DNA of 64,000 nucleotides from an uncultured Lysobacteraceae bacterium (GCA_946480825.1 CAMLLG010000012.1:7669-71668); one strand, 5' to 3'; shown: positions 33,983 through 42,527, counted from the first letter of the stretch. A program made the numbers and translations. The notes: generated by a model from the sequence alone, not told the origin.

Positions 33983-34992
33983 TCCTCAGATTGCCCTACT
34001 TCGACGGCGACTTCGCTGAAATCCTGTCGAATGGGATGGGCGGCGACATCTTCGAACCCGGAAGCGATGTCGTCAGTCTGCGTACGGACCATGGCGATGC
34101 CTACGCGCTGATCTGCCAGGAACGGGTGCGTGTCGTCTTCCACGACGGCGCGATCGGACGCAGCGACCTCCGCCCCGGGCAGGGCATCGCCGTGGCGCAC
34201 TCGCTGTCGGCGGCGGTGGATGCCGATCTGCTGGCGCTCTGGATGTCGTCCCATGCCGCGTTCCGGGCCTGGCAGTCCCAGGGCGGCGAGGGCGGGCATG
34301 TCGCCAATCGCGTGATCGGCGTGTCCGGCCACATCGACGAGCATTGCGGTATCGAGGGTCTGGTCGATGCGCTCGTCGACGCAGATCTGGGCGACGGAGA
34401 TATCGTTGTCATCGCCGACAAATGCGTTTCATACGCTCACGGCCGGTTGTTTCCGCGCAGCCATCTGGCAGGGCAGGATCCGAAATTCCTCGATTCCGAA
34501 GCGCGCCGCGAGTATGCGTTGCGGTTGTCCGGACTCCTCGGATATCCGGTCAGCGAACGCCAGTTGCTTTGCATCGACTTTGTCGGAGACGACCGCGCTT
34601 CGATCAGCATCGGCGACCACAATCGCGTCTGCGCGGCCATCGCCCGGGGCATCGCCGAGCGCAACGGCGCGATCGTCGATATCGCGATTTCGGACTCGGA
34701 TACGGGCGTCGATTACGGCGTGCCGTTGATCGGCGCCGCAACCGTCGGCGCATCCGCGCTCGGTGCGACCGCCGGCCTCACGCCATACGAGGCGATGAGG
34801 GTCGTCGCCGCAGCCGAGATACTGCGGGGTCACAACAAGCGCATACCGTTCGTGCTGTGCAAGACCAATCCGCGCAACGCGATCCGCGTCGGCGCCGGCC
34901 AGGCCCGTTCCTACCCGGGCACATTCGACCTGTCCCGTGAGCCATCCCTCCATCACGGCCTCAAGAACACCTGTTACTGGAAAGGCGGTTAA
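33979..34992 (+). CDS. CofE-like (F420-0:gamma-glutamyl ligase family) protein
   Basis: 337 aa. The segment GDGDIVVIADKCVSYAHGRL (about 138-157) matches the CofE core motif DGDIVVIAxKIVSKAEGR, and a later ISDSDTG-type motif fits the metal-binding region of that family. CofE enzymes use GTP and metal to form amide bonds between a carboxyl-bearing cofactor and the amine of glutamate. No other F420 biosynthesis gene is present and the cluster encodes no obvious F420 enzyme. The protein is therefore more likely recruited as an amide ligase for an amino acid or phosphonate building block, or another acid-amine pair. Translation is coupled to the preceding amidohydrolase. The N-terminal 110 residues are less similar to CofE by eye. 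The function is inferred from family chemistry only. Confidence 0.65.
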   Translation: MILRLPYFDGDFAEILSNGMGGDIFEPGSDVVSLRTDHGDAYALICQERVRVVFHDGAIGRSDLRPGQGIAVAHSLSAAVDADLLALWMSSHAAFRAWQSQGGEGGHVANRVIGVSGHIDEHCGIEGLVDALVDADLGDGDIVVIADKCVSYAHGRLFPRSHLAGQDPKFLDSEARREYALRLSGLLGYPVSERQLLCIDFVGDDRASISIGDHNRVCAAIARGIAERNGAIVDIAISDSDTGVDYGVPLIGAATVGASALGATAGLTPYEAMRVVAAAEILRGHNKRIPFVLCKTNPRNAIRVGAGQARSYPGTFDLSREPSLHHGLKNTCYWKGG

Positions 34993-34993
34993 C

Positions 34994-36043
34994 ATGGAAT
35001 TGCACGTGTACGACATCGATCAGCACGTCTGCGATCTGCGGCTGGAAGAATTCGAATTCAGGCTCTCTCGGGAACAGAGAGACGCGGGCCCCATGAATGT
35101 CGTCGTGGACGGCGTCGAGCGCCTGGTGATCGAGGGCAAGACATTCCCCAAGCACGCGGGGCAGGGCGTCGGGAGTCCGCTGGGTTCAAAGGCCGGCGGT
35201 CCATGGATGTCCGCCGAGCAGCGCATGCATTGGATGCGCGAACGCAGCATCACGCGCGGCATTCTTCTGCCCGGCAACTTCGGTCTGGCGATCAATGCGG
35301 TCGAGAACGTCGAACTCAAGCGCGCGCTCTGCGCCTCTTATCACGAATGGCAATTGCGCGACTGCGATGCCTACGGCGGCGTCTGCAAAACTGCGCTTCT
35401 GGCCGATCCGTTCCACTTGCCGAGCGAAGCGATGATGGCGGACGATCGCGTCGCCGCATTGCTGATCAAGCCCACGAATGCGCAGAACATGCATTTGTGG
35501 GAATCGCCCATGCAGGAAATCTTCAGGCTTTCCCATGAGTCGCGAAAGCCGATCGTGGTCCACGGCGGCACCGGCTACTATCAGAAGTCGCCGGTCGGCG
35601 ACCTCTACGACAGCTATTTCTTCACGCATCTGTTCTCGCATCACATCGAGACCCAGATGTTCCTGTCCGAGCTGTTCGTTTCGAATACGCTCGTCAAATA
35701 TCCGAACGCGACCATCGCTTTCGTCGAATCCGGCGTTTCCTGGCTGCCGAGCTTCGTGCAGAGACTGCTGTTCCATCTGCGAAAGCTGGGTCATCTGGCG
35801 GGCTACGAGCAGACCGATCCGCTCGAGATCTTCAGGCGGAACATCGTTTTCGCCGCCTTCATGGACGATGTGACCCATCTGGAAAAAATCGCAGCCGAAC
35901 ACGATTGGCTCAATCTGGCCATCGGCACCGATTTTCCGCACTGGGATACTTTCGACATCAGGAATTTGGCAAAACTGCCCATTTCGCGCGAATTCCTCGG
36001 TCGGATCACGACCGAAACCGCCATCCGTTTCTTCGGCGAGTGA
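34994..36043 (+). CDS. Amidohydrolase-2 family protein (second copy)
   Basis: 349 aa, related to the product of 32990-33982. It has the N-terminal DIDQHVC (metal-ligand region), a central His in PIVVHGGTGYY and the C-terminal GTDFPHWDT with the conserved Asp. The start ATG follows TGGAAAGGCGG and lies one base after the CofE-like stop; the longer frame from 34937 is inside the previous gene. Members act as hydrolases or decarboxylases on small carboxylated or amide substrates. Two diverged copies flanking an amide-ligase-like gene suggest sequential steps on related intermediates, or one active enzyme plus a partner subunit. The substrate cannot be predicted. Confidence 0.75.
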   Translation: MELHVYDIDQHVCDLRLEEFEFRLSREQRDAGPMNVVVDGVERLVIEGKTFPKHAGQGVGSPLGSKAGGPWMSAEQRMHWMRERSITRGILLPGNFGLAINAVENVELKRALCASYHEWQLRDCDAYGGVCKTALLADPFHLPSEAMMADDRVAALLIKPTNAQNMHLWESPMQEIFRLSHESRKPIVVHGGTGYYQKSPVGDLYDSYFFTHLFSHHIETQMFLSELFVSNTLVKYPNATIAFVESGVSWLPSFVQRLLFHLRKLGHLAGYEQTDPLEIFRRNIVFAAFMDDVTHLEKIAAEHDWLNLAIGTDFPHWDTFDIRNLAKLPISREFLGRITTETAIRFFGE

Positions 36044-36051
36044 ACGACTCC

Positions 36052-37116
36052 ATGCACGCACTCAATGCGCATCAGGAAGCCGCATATCGCCTCGCGCTGT
36101 CCGCCGCGTACGCGGCGGTCGGGCTTGGCGATCCCCCCGACATCGACCCGCTCGACGTCGATTGGCCGTATTTTCTCTACTTCGTCGATCTCAACGGCCT
36201 GTGTGGCGCCGTCCACGCGTCGTTTTCCGCTCTGCCTGAATCTGCCCGCGCCGGTATTCCGTTCCGCGTCGGCATTACCTTGCGCAACCAGGCGGAGCGC
36301 TACCGTGAGCGCTGGCATCAGCATCAAGCCATCCTGGCGCGTCTGGACGAACGCGCCGGCGAGGGGCAGACGATCGTGCTGCTGAAGGGCGCCTCGTTCA
36401 AATCGACGATCTACGCGCCGTTTCCCGATGCGCGAACCATGGGCGACATCGACCTCCTGGTCAGTTCGAACCAGTCGGAGGAAGTGGTGTCGTGGGTGCG
36501 CGAATGGGGATATCGGACGCGGGAGAGCAAGAACGGGATCACCGCGATCGGCACCGTGGACGGCAGGCGCACCGTCATCGACGTGCATATCGACGATCCA
36601 GCGAAAACCGGGCGCAACCCGAGCCGTGCGATCCGCACGTTGCTCGCCAACCTCGTGCCCAGTCCGGCCTATCGCAATCTGAAGATGCCGTGCTTCGAAT
36701 ACTCGCAGGCGCATGCCTGCAAGCATTTTTGCGAGCACAAGGACGATTTCCGGAAGATCCTGTTCCAGGACGACATCAAGCTGGGACGCTTGTTGGACAT
36801 CCTGCTGCTGGAGCCGGTCTGCGATGCGGAAGGCGTGCGTGCCATCGCCGCAGAGCTCGGCTGGGAGCGGGAGTTGGAGCGGTCGTTGAGCTATCTGGAA
36901 GCGGTGAGACCCGGGGCCAGACTCCCGGCTCAGGCGCCCGAGACGGTCGCCACCGCGGTCGGCGACTTCGTATGGCCATTCGGTTTCGAGACGCTGATCA
37001 AGCGCATCGATCGCGCCGAATGGCTGTCGGCCCGGCTCGGCGACAAGGGGGCGCGCGACCTGTGGTACTCGACGGAGAAAGGCATCCTGCATCCGGTTCC
37101 GGCGCGGACAGAATGA
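36052..37116 (+). CDS. Nucleotidyltransferase family protein (NTP_transf_5-like)
   Basis: About 354 aa. The motif LLKGASFKSTIY followed by RTMGDIDLLV places Asp132 and Asp134 (DxD) in the pol-beta-like active site typical of the uncharacterised nucleotidyltransferase family (LKG...MxDxDLLV). The rest is mostly helical. Such proteins appear in lasso-peptide, capsule and NRPS clusters, where the nucleotidylated target is generally unknown. ATG 36052 is chosen; a GTG at 36040 overlapping the previous stop (GTGA) would add four residues. With the A-domain fusion at 2959-5463 and the sugar-type nucleotidyltransferase at 37888, it makes three nucleotidyltransferases in one cluster. It could activate a phosphonate or hydroxyl, or serve in self-resistance by nucleotidylation. 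Confidence 0.72.
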   Translation: MHALNAHQEAAYRLALSAAYAAVGLGDPPDIDPLDVDWPYFLYFVDLNGLCGAVHASFSALPESARAGIPFRVGITLRNQAERYRERWHQHQAILARLDERAGEGQTIVLLKGASFKSTIYAPFPDARTMGDIDLLVSSNQSEEVVSWVREWGYRTRESKNGITAIGTVDGRRTVIDVHIDDPAKTGRNPSRAIRTLLANLVPSPAYRNLKMPCFEYSQAHACKHFCEHKDDFRKILFQDDIKLGRLLDILLLEPVCDAEGVRAIAAELGWERELERSLSYLEAVRPGARLPAQAPETVATAVGDFVWPFGFETLIKRIDRAEWLSARLGDKGARDLWYSTEKGILHPVPARTE

Positions 37117-37132
37117 GCACAGGGCATACGGC

Positions 37133-37891
37133 ATGAGCGAAGAAGCGATCTACGGCGTGTGGGCGGGCGCGGCAGCATCGGATCTGGAACAGACCGCACG
37201 ACGACTCGACCTGGACTATTTCGTCGCCGATCTGCAGCACGGCACCTGGACGTTCGGTGAGATGGAGCGATTGTTCGCCAACCTCGGCGAACGCGAGAGC
37301 GGACGTTGCCGTCCGTGGGTGAGAACCAATCTGATGCCTTCCGATGCCGAAGTCGGCCATTGTCTCGACGCCGGCGCATGGGGATTGATCGTGCCGTACG
37401 CGGCCTCGGCAGAGCAACTGCGCGCCGTACGCGGCGCGATGCGCTATCCGCCCGACGGCAGGCGCAGCTTCGGACGCAATGTCGGCATGATCAATACTCG
37501 CGTCGACAGCGCCGCGGCTTACCGGAACTGGTCCCGGCAATCGCTCCGTCTGCTGGCGCTCGTGGAGTCCGCTGCCGGTCTGGATCGGCTGGAGGAAATC
37601 GCGGTCGCCGCGGATGGCGTGCTCTTCGGACTGGAGGATCTCGCACTCGATCTGGGCGAGTCCAAAGAGAACTGTCTGCAGCGCATCGAGCGCCGGTTGT
37701 CGACCTTCGGCATCGCGTCCGTGGGTTATCTGGGCATCGATACGAAACGTCAGCAATCGCTTGGGGCAACCATCGTGAATTTCGGCAACGTCAAGGACTT
37801 CCTCGGCGAAACGATAGCGAATCGCTATCGCGAGCTCGGCTTGCGGCGCACAACACAATCCAATAGGGTCGAAGGAACGGTATCGCCATGA
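37133..37891 (+). CDS. HpcH/HpaI-type aldolase (citrate lyase superfamily)
   Basis: 252 aa, the normal length for HpcH/HpaI aldolases. The pattern fits that family: ADLQHGTWTFGEM (usually DxEHG), an Arg in WVRTNLMP, GLIVPYAASAEQ, a Glu in ALVESAAGLDRLEE and an Asp in GLEDLALDLG, the last two being metal ligands. These class II enzymes cleave or form C-C bonds between pyruvate-like enolates and aldehydes. Because phosphonopyruvate is a pyruvate analogue made next door by pepM, it is a tempting nucleophile for aldol extension; this is a hypothesis. Its stop overlaps the next start (ATGA). The first His position (LQHG) differs slightly from the standard motif, so substrate handling may differ. 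Confidence 0.78.
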   Translation: MSEEAIYGVWAGAAASDLEQTARRLDLDYFVADLQHGTWTFGEMERLFANLGERESGRCRPWVRTNLMPSDAEVGHCLDAGAWGLIVPYAASAEQLRAVRGAMRYPPDGRRSFGRNVGMINTRVDSAAAYRNWSRQSLRLLALVESAAGLDRLEEIAVAADGVLFGLEDLALDLGESKENCLQRIERRLSTFGIASVGYLGIDTKRQQSLGATIVNFGNVKDFLGETIANRYRELGLRRTTQSNRVEGTVSP

Positions 37892-39531
37892 CCGCAGTTG
37901 CGTTCGATCTCGTGATTCTGGCTTCGGGCAATGCGAGCCGACTTTGGCCGCTGACGCTGGAGACCCCGAAAGTCATGCTCAGCATCTCCGGAAAACCGGG
38001 GATCTTCCATATCCTCGAGCAGGTCACGAATCGTGGTGTGGGCAAGGTCGTGGTCGTTTGCTCTCCCGAGAATGTCAACCGCATCCGGCACGGCCTGCGT
38101 CACGCATTCAACGACCAGCGTTTCGATTTCGTGTTCGCGATCCAGGAGAGCAATCTCGGTCCGGCCGATGCCTTGCAGACCGCGGAGCCGTATCTGGGCG
38201 ATGCGCCGGTGCTGTTGTGGCTTGGCGACACCTTGGCCGAGTTTCCGACGCTCGAACCCGAGAGAAACACCATCGTGGCCTCGCGAGTGGAGGATTGCGC
38301 GCGATGGTGCATGATCGAAGCGGATGGGCAGGGAAATGTTCTCGCGCTCCACGACAAGCCGGCGACCAGCGATCTGGATCTGGCTGTGATCGGACAATAC
38401 TATTTCGCGAATGGCGCCCGGCTGCGCCGTGCGATCGCGTTTGGCCGCGAGTCGTGGCGGGCGGCCGGACGCGAATTCGAGCTCTCGATGGTTCTCGAAG
38501 ACTATATCCGCGATGGCGATCTGTCGGTCTCGATCACCGACAGTTGGACCGACTACGGCACCATGGAAACATACGGGCGGTGCAAACACTGGATACCCGA
38601 GCGTTTCTTCAATCAAATACAGGTCAATGCCAAGGGGTTGCTGAACAAGAAGAGCGACAACGCCAATATCGTCGAAGAAATGCTCTGGTACAGCTCGATC
38701 CCGGAAGACTGCCGGATTCTCGCGCCGCGCAAGCTGGCCGAGAACCTTTTGGACAATTCCTACGACATCGAGTACATCGATTACAAGACGCTATCGGAAT
38801 ATTTCGTCTTTCATCCGATCCATTCGCAGACATGGACCTATGTCGCGGACAGCCTGATCGCCCTGATGAACGAACACTTCTGGGGGCGACCCGTACATAT
38901 TCCGGATATCATCAAGCGTACGCGGTTGGTCTACTACGACAAGACGGTCGAGCGTATCGACGAATACCTGCCGACATTGGGGATCGCTCTGGACGAACCG
39001 CTGTACGTCAACGGTCACGAACTCGGGTCGGTCGACGAGTTGGTGTCGGAATTGAAGGAAATGATTCCGACACTCTACGACAACGCCCAGCAATACGGCT
39101 CGGTCATCCACGGCGACCTGGTGTTCTCGAACATCCTGTGCAGCTTCCCGAAGCCGATATTCCGGGTCATCGACCCCAGGGGCACGTTCGGAAAGATCGG
39201 CCCGTTCGGCGATTACCGCTACGAACTCGCAAAGCTGCGTCAGTGTTATCACGGCATGTACGATGCGATCATGCATGGGCTCTTCGATCTGAAGAAGCTG
39301 GAGAGGAACCGGTTCGAATTGAACATCTTTCCGGACAGGAACGAAATCGCCGGCATCTTCGATCGATCGATCGCGCGCAACCTGCCCGTGGACATGCGTG
39401 AAATCGAACTGGTGCAGATCCTGCTGTTGTTCAGCCTGATTCCGTTGCACCACGATCGCGAGAAGGCGATGGCGTATTTCCTCCGCGCTTGCGCGATCCT
39501 TCGATCGCATCTCGATCGGGTGACCGCATGA
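37888..39531 (+). CDS. Sugar/phosphonate-type nucleotidylyltransferase fused to a kinase-like (APH/choline-kinase fold) domain
   Basis: 547 aa. Residues 1-240 form a nucleotidylyltransferase of the LicC/RmlA type: ILASGNASRLWPLTLETPKVML is a variant of the G-x-G-T-R...PK signature, and LWLGDT supplies the metal Asp. The C-terminal part (about 300-547) has the phosphotransferase motifs HGDLVFSN (His408) and VIDPRG (about 427-432), as in choline and aminoglycoside kinases. Enzymes of the first type include PntC, which attaches CMP to 2-aminoethylphosphonate, and LicC, which does so to phosphocholine; the second type phosphorylates hydroxyls. A fusion could phosphorylate and then nucleotidylate one substrate. 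Beside pepM, a phosphonate or phospho-intermediate is an attractive substrate. Translation is coupled to the aldolase gene. The first domain's glycine loop is unusual (ASGNASR), so activity should not be assumed. Confidence 0.78.
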   Translation: MTAVAFDLVILASGNASRLWPLTLETPKVMLSISGKPGIFHILEQVTNRGVGKVVVVCSPENVNRIRHGLRHAFNDQRFDFVFAIQESNLGPADALQTAEPYLGDAPVLLWLGDTLAEFPTLEPERNTIVASRVEDCARWCMIEADGQGNVLALHDKPATSDLDLAVIGQYYFANGARLRRAIAFGRESWRAAGREFELSMVLEDYIRDGDLSVSITDSWTDYGTMETYGRCKHWIPERFFNQIQVNAKGLLNKKSDNANIVEEMLWYSSIPEDCRILAPRKLAENLLDNSYDIEYIDYKTLSEYFVFHPIHSQTWTYVADSLIALMNEHFWGRPVHIPDIIKRTRLVYYDKTVERIDEYLPTLGIALDEPLYVNGHELGSVDELVSELKEMIPTLYDNAQQYGSVIHGDLVFSNILCSFPKPIFRVIDPRGTFGKIGPFGDYRYELAKLRQCYHGMYDAIMHGLFDLKKLERNRFELNIFPDRNEIAGIFDRSIARNLPVDMREIELVQILLLFSLIPLHHDREKAMAYFLRACAILRSHLDRVTA

Positions 39532-39578
39532 GCCGTTTCCAATCCGCGCCTGCGACCGTCGCGCGCCCTTCGGCCCCA

Positions 39579-40139
39579 TCAGCCGAAATTGGTGTCGACG
39601 CGCTGAATCTCGGTTCCCGGGTAAAGCGATGGCGCCAGCGCGGAAAAGCGCGCGTAATTGGCGTGCAGGGCGGCGTAGAAATCAGGCGCGAGGTCGGTCG
39701 TCGGCTCGTGCCCAAGCAGTCGGCGACGACGTGCGACGCACGTCGCCGGATCGGCATTCAGCAGCATCAGCCTGCCGACGGGAAGGCTGTTGTCGCCGAA
39801 GATGCGCTGTTCGATCTTCCGATAATCGTCGACCGCGAGCGTCATGCCCTGCTGCGTCATCCGCATCAGCACGGTCGAGATGCGGCATCGGTCCATGATC
39901 ACGACGAAGCCGTCCGCAACCAGCGCTGCGGCCAATCGTTCCTTGTGGGAGGACTGGATGTCGTGCAGCCGATCCGAGTCGCCGCAGTTGTATTCGGCCA
40001 GCAGCAATTCGGGCAGCACGACGGCCGGAGCGGATGCCGGGACTTCGCCGAAAACCCGCGCGCAGAGAGTCGTTTTGCCGCTGCCCGGCGGACCTTCGAC
40101 GGAAACGGAGAGGATGTGATGCCGGGCCTCGGTGTGCAT
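39579..40139 (-). CDS. P-loop kinase-like protein (thymidylate/nucleoside kinase fold)
   Basis: 186 aa from ATG 40139. It has a Walker A motif GPPGSGKTT at 16-24, a MDRC element resembling the DR motif of thymidylate kinases, and RRRRLLGHEP in the lid position. It is the only gene between 6800 and the right edge on the minus strand and is convergent with the fused nucleotidyltransferase gene (47-base gap, no terminator seen). A longer frame to 40352 would overlap the divergent kinase gene at 40189, so the shorter start is preferred, although its ribosome site is weak. It may phosphorylate a small molecule in the phosphonate block or belong to a resistance function. Walker B and the substrate are unclear. 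Confidence 0.72.
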   Translation of the reverse strand: MHTEARHHILSVSVEGPPGSGKTTLCARVFGEVPASAPAVVLPELLLAEYNCGDSDRLHDIQSSHKERLAAALVADGFVVIMDRCRISTVLMRMTQQGMTLAVDDYRKIEQRIFGDNSLPVGRLMLLNADPATCVARRRRLLGHEPTTDLAPDFYAALHANYARFSALAPSLYPGTEIQRVDTNFG

Positions 40140-40188
40140 GTCGAAAGGTCGATCGCTGTCGTCTGCGGCGGATGCCGGGAGGCGAACG

Positions 40189-41274
40189 ATGTCCGGCGTT
40201 GATTTCGATGTCGCTCGCGCGGTACGCCAACGTCTGGAATCGTCGTATTTCGAGCGTATCGACGATCTGACTCCCATGCAAGTCGAGAATTGGCACGGCG
40301 ACCGCCTGTTCCGCTTCGTCGGGGCGGGGCGGCCATGTCTGGCCCGGCTCATCGCCCAGCCTCGCGTCTACCGGACATCCCCGTGCGTCGTCTACGACGA
40401 TGCGCTGATGGATGCGCAGTTGGCGGTTTCCGGGGAATTCGTGCGGCGCGGCCTGCCGCACATGCGGCCGGTTCCGTCGCGGGACGGCGATCGTCTGCGC
40501 ACGGATGTCGCGCTTGCGAATGGCGTCGCGCGTCTCGCCGTCTTCGCATGGGCGGAAGGCGAATCGCTCGCCCGTGTCGATGCCGGACAGGCTGCCCAGA
40601 TCGGGCATTGGCTCGGGCGCGCGCATGCTGCGTTCGAGTCGGAGCCCTGGCCCGAAGCGGGATTGCCTCGCAGCCATGATGTCGAGGTGCATGCCCACTG
40701 GTGCGCCGAGGTCCGCGACATCGCAGGACGCGAGCGCGGTGCGGCCGAAGCGCTGGGCGATCATCTCGCCGCCTGCGAACGGCATGTGGATAAGATGCGC
40801 GCGGACATCGAAGCCCGGCGAATCGTCGTGCATGGCGATTTCAACCTGCCCAACGTGCTCTGGATCGATGGCGGCCGCACGCTGGGAACCGTGGTCGACT
40901 TCGATCAGATCGGCTTGTCCCGGGCGATCGAGGATCTCGCCTGGGTGGTGAAGTGGTACGGGTTGCGCGGTTCCGCCGCGGATCCGATCGAGCATCTGAC
41001 GCCGCTGATCGAGCATTATGCGGCGCAGCGTCCGATCCCGGCGGAAGAGTGGCGCTGCCTGCCTTCGTTGCTCTGGCTGAGCGGAGGAATGAACTACAAC
41101 TTCGTGCTCAAGGTATTGCGCGCAATGGAACAGCCGCGCGCGCATCGGGATGCGTCGCTGCATGCGCTGGCCCAGGATTACCGATCGCGCAGCGAGCGGC
41201 TCGAGTCGTTGGGGCGATATCTGGTCGGAAATTGCAGCCCGGGCATGCCTGCCGCGGCGCCTGCGTCCATTTGA
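40189..41274 (+). CDS. APH-type phosphotransferase
   Basis: 361 aa. It carries the kinase-fold signatures of the aminoglycoside phosphotransferase/choline kinase family: HGDFNLPN (His215) and VVDFDQIG (Asp237 and Asp239). An N-terminal lobe with FRFVGAGRPCLARL contacts ATP. ATG 40189 is supported by a GGGAGG ribosome site; the longer ATG-led frame from 40132 reaches into the divergent P-loop gene. Family members phosphorylate hydroxyls of antibiotics, homoserine, choline and similar small molecules. In a biosynthetic cluster the role may be self-resistance (reversible phosphorylation of the product) or a biosynthetic step that prepares a hydroxyl for elimination or nucleotidyl transfer. Nothing in the sequence chooses between these. 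Confidence 0.8.
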   Translation: MSGVDFDVARAVRQRLESSYFERIDDLTPMQVENWHGDRLFRFVGAGRPCLARLIAQPRVYRTSPCVVYDDALMDAQLAVSGEFVRRGLPHMRPVPSRDGDRLRTDVALANGVARLAVFAWAEGESLARVDAGQAAQIGHWLGRAHAAFESEPWPEAGLPRSHDVEVHAHWCAEVRDIAGRERGAAEALGDHLAACERHVDKMRADIEARRIVVHGDFNLPNVLWIDGGRTLGTVVDFDQIGLSRAIEDLAWVVKWYGLRGSAADPIEHLTPLIEHYAAQRPIPAEEWRCLPSLLWLSGGMNYNFVLKVLRAMEQPRAHRDASLHALAQDYRSRSERLESLGRYLVGNCSPGMPAAAPASI

Positions 41275-41294
41275 CAGGGAGAGAAAAGGATCCA

Positions 41295-42527
41295 ATGAAC
41301 GCGCCAGCAGTCGCATCATCGTACGCCGCGGAAGATCGCGACGATTGCATTTCGTACGCGCTCGCGCCGCGCGATTTCGAATTCAGCGTCAAGGCGACGA
41401 TCGAAACCATCGAAGCGACCGTGAAGGCCGATGGCGCGATCGTGATCGAAAGTTTTCTGGATTACATTCCGACATTATCGTCCGGGACGGATGCGGTTTC
41501 CGAAGAATTCTCGATCGAGTACATCTGCGACCCTGCATTGGAAAGCGCGCTCCGGAGGCGTGTCTCGGACTCGTCGCACGACCTGTTCTGGATCAAGGTC
41601 GACGTCTGTTTTCTGCGTCTCTCCGACGGCGAGCGCACCGTTTACGTTTCGCACATAGACGACATCACGGGGGAAGACTACGCGATCGTGGTCGTCGGGC
41701 GTCGTTATCGAGTGGTGTGCGCCGCGCTCACCGAAAAGATTTCCCGAGTCTCGGTGCGGCTCTTTCGTGAAATCCTGTTGCGCTGCCTGGAGAACGTGGG
41801 TGGTTGCTTCGCCCATGCGGCGGCGCTGTGCACGCGCGATGGCCTTCGAGGGTTGCTCGTGATCGGCGATTCGGGAGCCGGAAAATCGACGACGGTCTGG
41901 CAGTTGTGCCGCACCGGACGCTTCGACTACGTCAGCAACGACAAGAGCGTCGTCGTGGGCGGCGAACGCACGATCCGCATCGTTTGCTGGCCTCTGGCGG
42001 TACGCCTGGGTATGGGCGCGCTGAGCGCTTCGGGCCGGCTCGACGTCTATCGAAGCAAGGGACAGGTCCGCGAACAGGAAGCGTCCTTGTGGAATCAGCG
42101 GGTCGACGCGCTCGACGAGAAGAGATCCAATTGGGGCAACAAGGTGAAACTGTCGCTGACCCCGCGGGAACTGCATGCCCACGACGGGATCCGCAGTCGC
42201 GACGCCTGTCCCTATTCCGCTTTGCTGGTCCCCAAACTGGCGCTCGGCGACGGCCCGTTGCGGCTTGTCGAGAGCGGGTTCGCATGTCATCGCGACATGG
42301 TCCTGCGCAATCTGCTCGAGCCCTACGACGAGGACATCGGTCGCGGTTGGCTGGGGCTGCGCACCGTGGACGATGCGTTCCTGGAAGCGCGAAAAGCGGA
42401 TCTCGTCCTCCGGATCGAGGCACGCCCGGTCTATGAACTTCGTGGCGATCCGGAGCTTTTCCCCGCCGAAGTGGAACGCATCGCGGACGAGATCGAGGTC
42501 CGTTGCCGAGCGCTCACGGAGAGTTGA
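41295..42527 (+). CDS. HPr kinase/phosphorylase-like ATPase
   Basis: 410 aa starting at ATG 41295 after AGGGAGAGAAAAGG; the upstream in-frame extension is inside the previous gene. The C-terminal part has a P-loop GDSGAGKST (about 191-199) preceded by HAAALCTRDGLRGLLVIG, the layout of the HprK-like fold, while the N-terminal 180 residues are unassigned. HprK-like proteins in natural-product clusters, notably lasso-peptide clusters, phosphorylate serine or hydroxyl groups of the peptide. It lies 20 bases after the APH-type kinase and 3 bases before the oxidoreductase, so the three are co-transcribed. A phosphate donor role for the final peptide or a carrier-bound intermediate is plausible. Which residue it modifies is unknown. 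Confidence 0.75.
   Translation: MNAPAVASSYAAEDRDDCISYALAPRDFEFSVKATIETIEATVKADGAIVIESFLDYIPTLSSGTDAVSEEFSIEYICDPALESALRRRVSDSSHDLFWIKVDVCFLRLSDGERTVYVSHIDDITGEDYAIVVVGRRYRVVCAALTEKISRVSVRLFREILLRCLENVGGCFAHAAALCTRDGLRGLLVIGDSGAGKSTTVWQLCRTGRFDYVSNDKSVVVGGERTIRIVCWPLAVRLGMGALSASGRLDVYRSKGQVREQEASLWNQRVDALDEKRSNWGNKVKLSLTPRELHAHDGIRSRDACPYSALLVPKLALGDGPLRLVESGFACHRDMVLRNLLEPYDEDIGRGWLGLRTVDDAFLEARKADLVLRIEARPVYELRGDPELFPAEVERIADEIEVRCRALTES

Noticed and set aside
39528..40202. Plus-strand ORF of about 224 codons starting with an ATGA overlap at the end of the fused nucleotidyltransferase gene
   Set aside because: It is antisense to the P-loop gene, whose product has a clear Walker A motif; the plus-strand translation has no recognisable motif.
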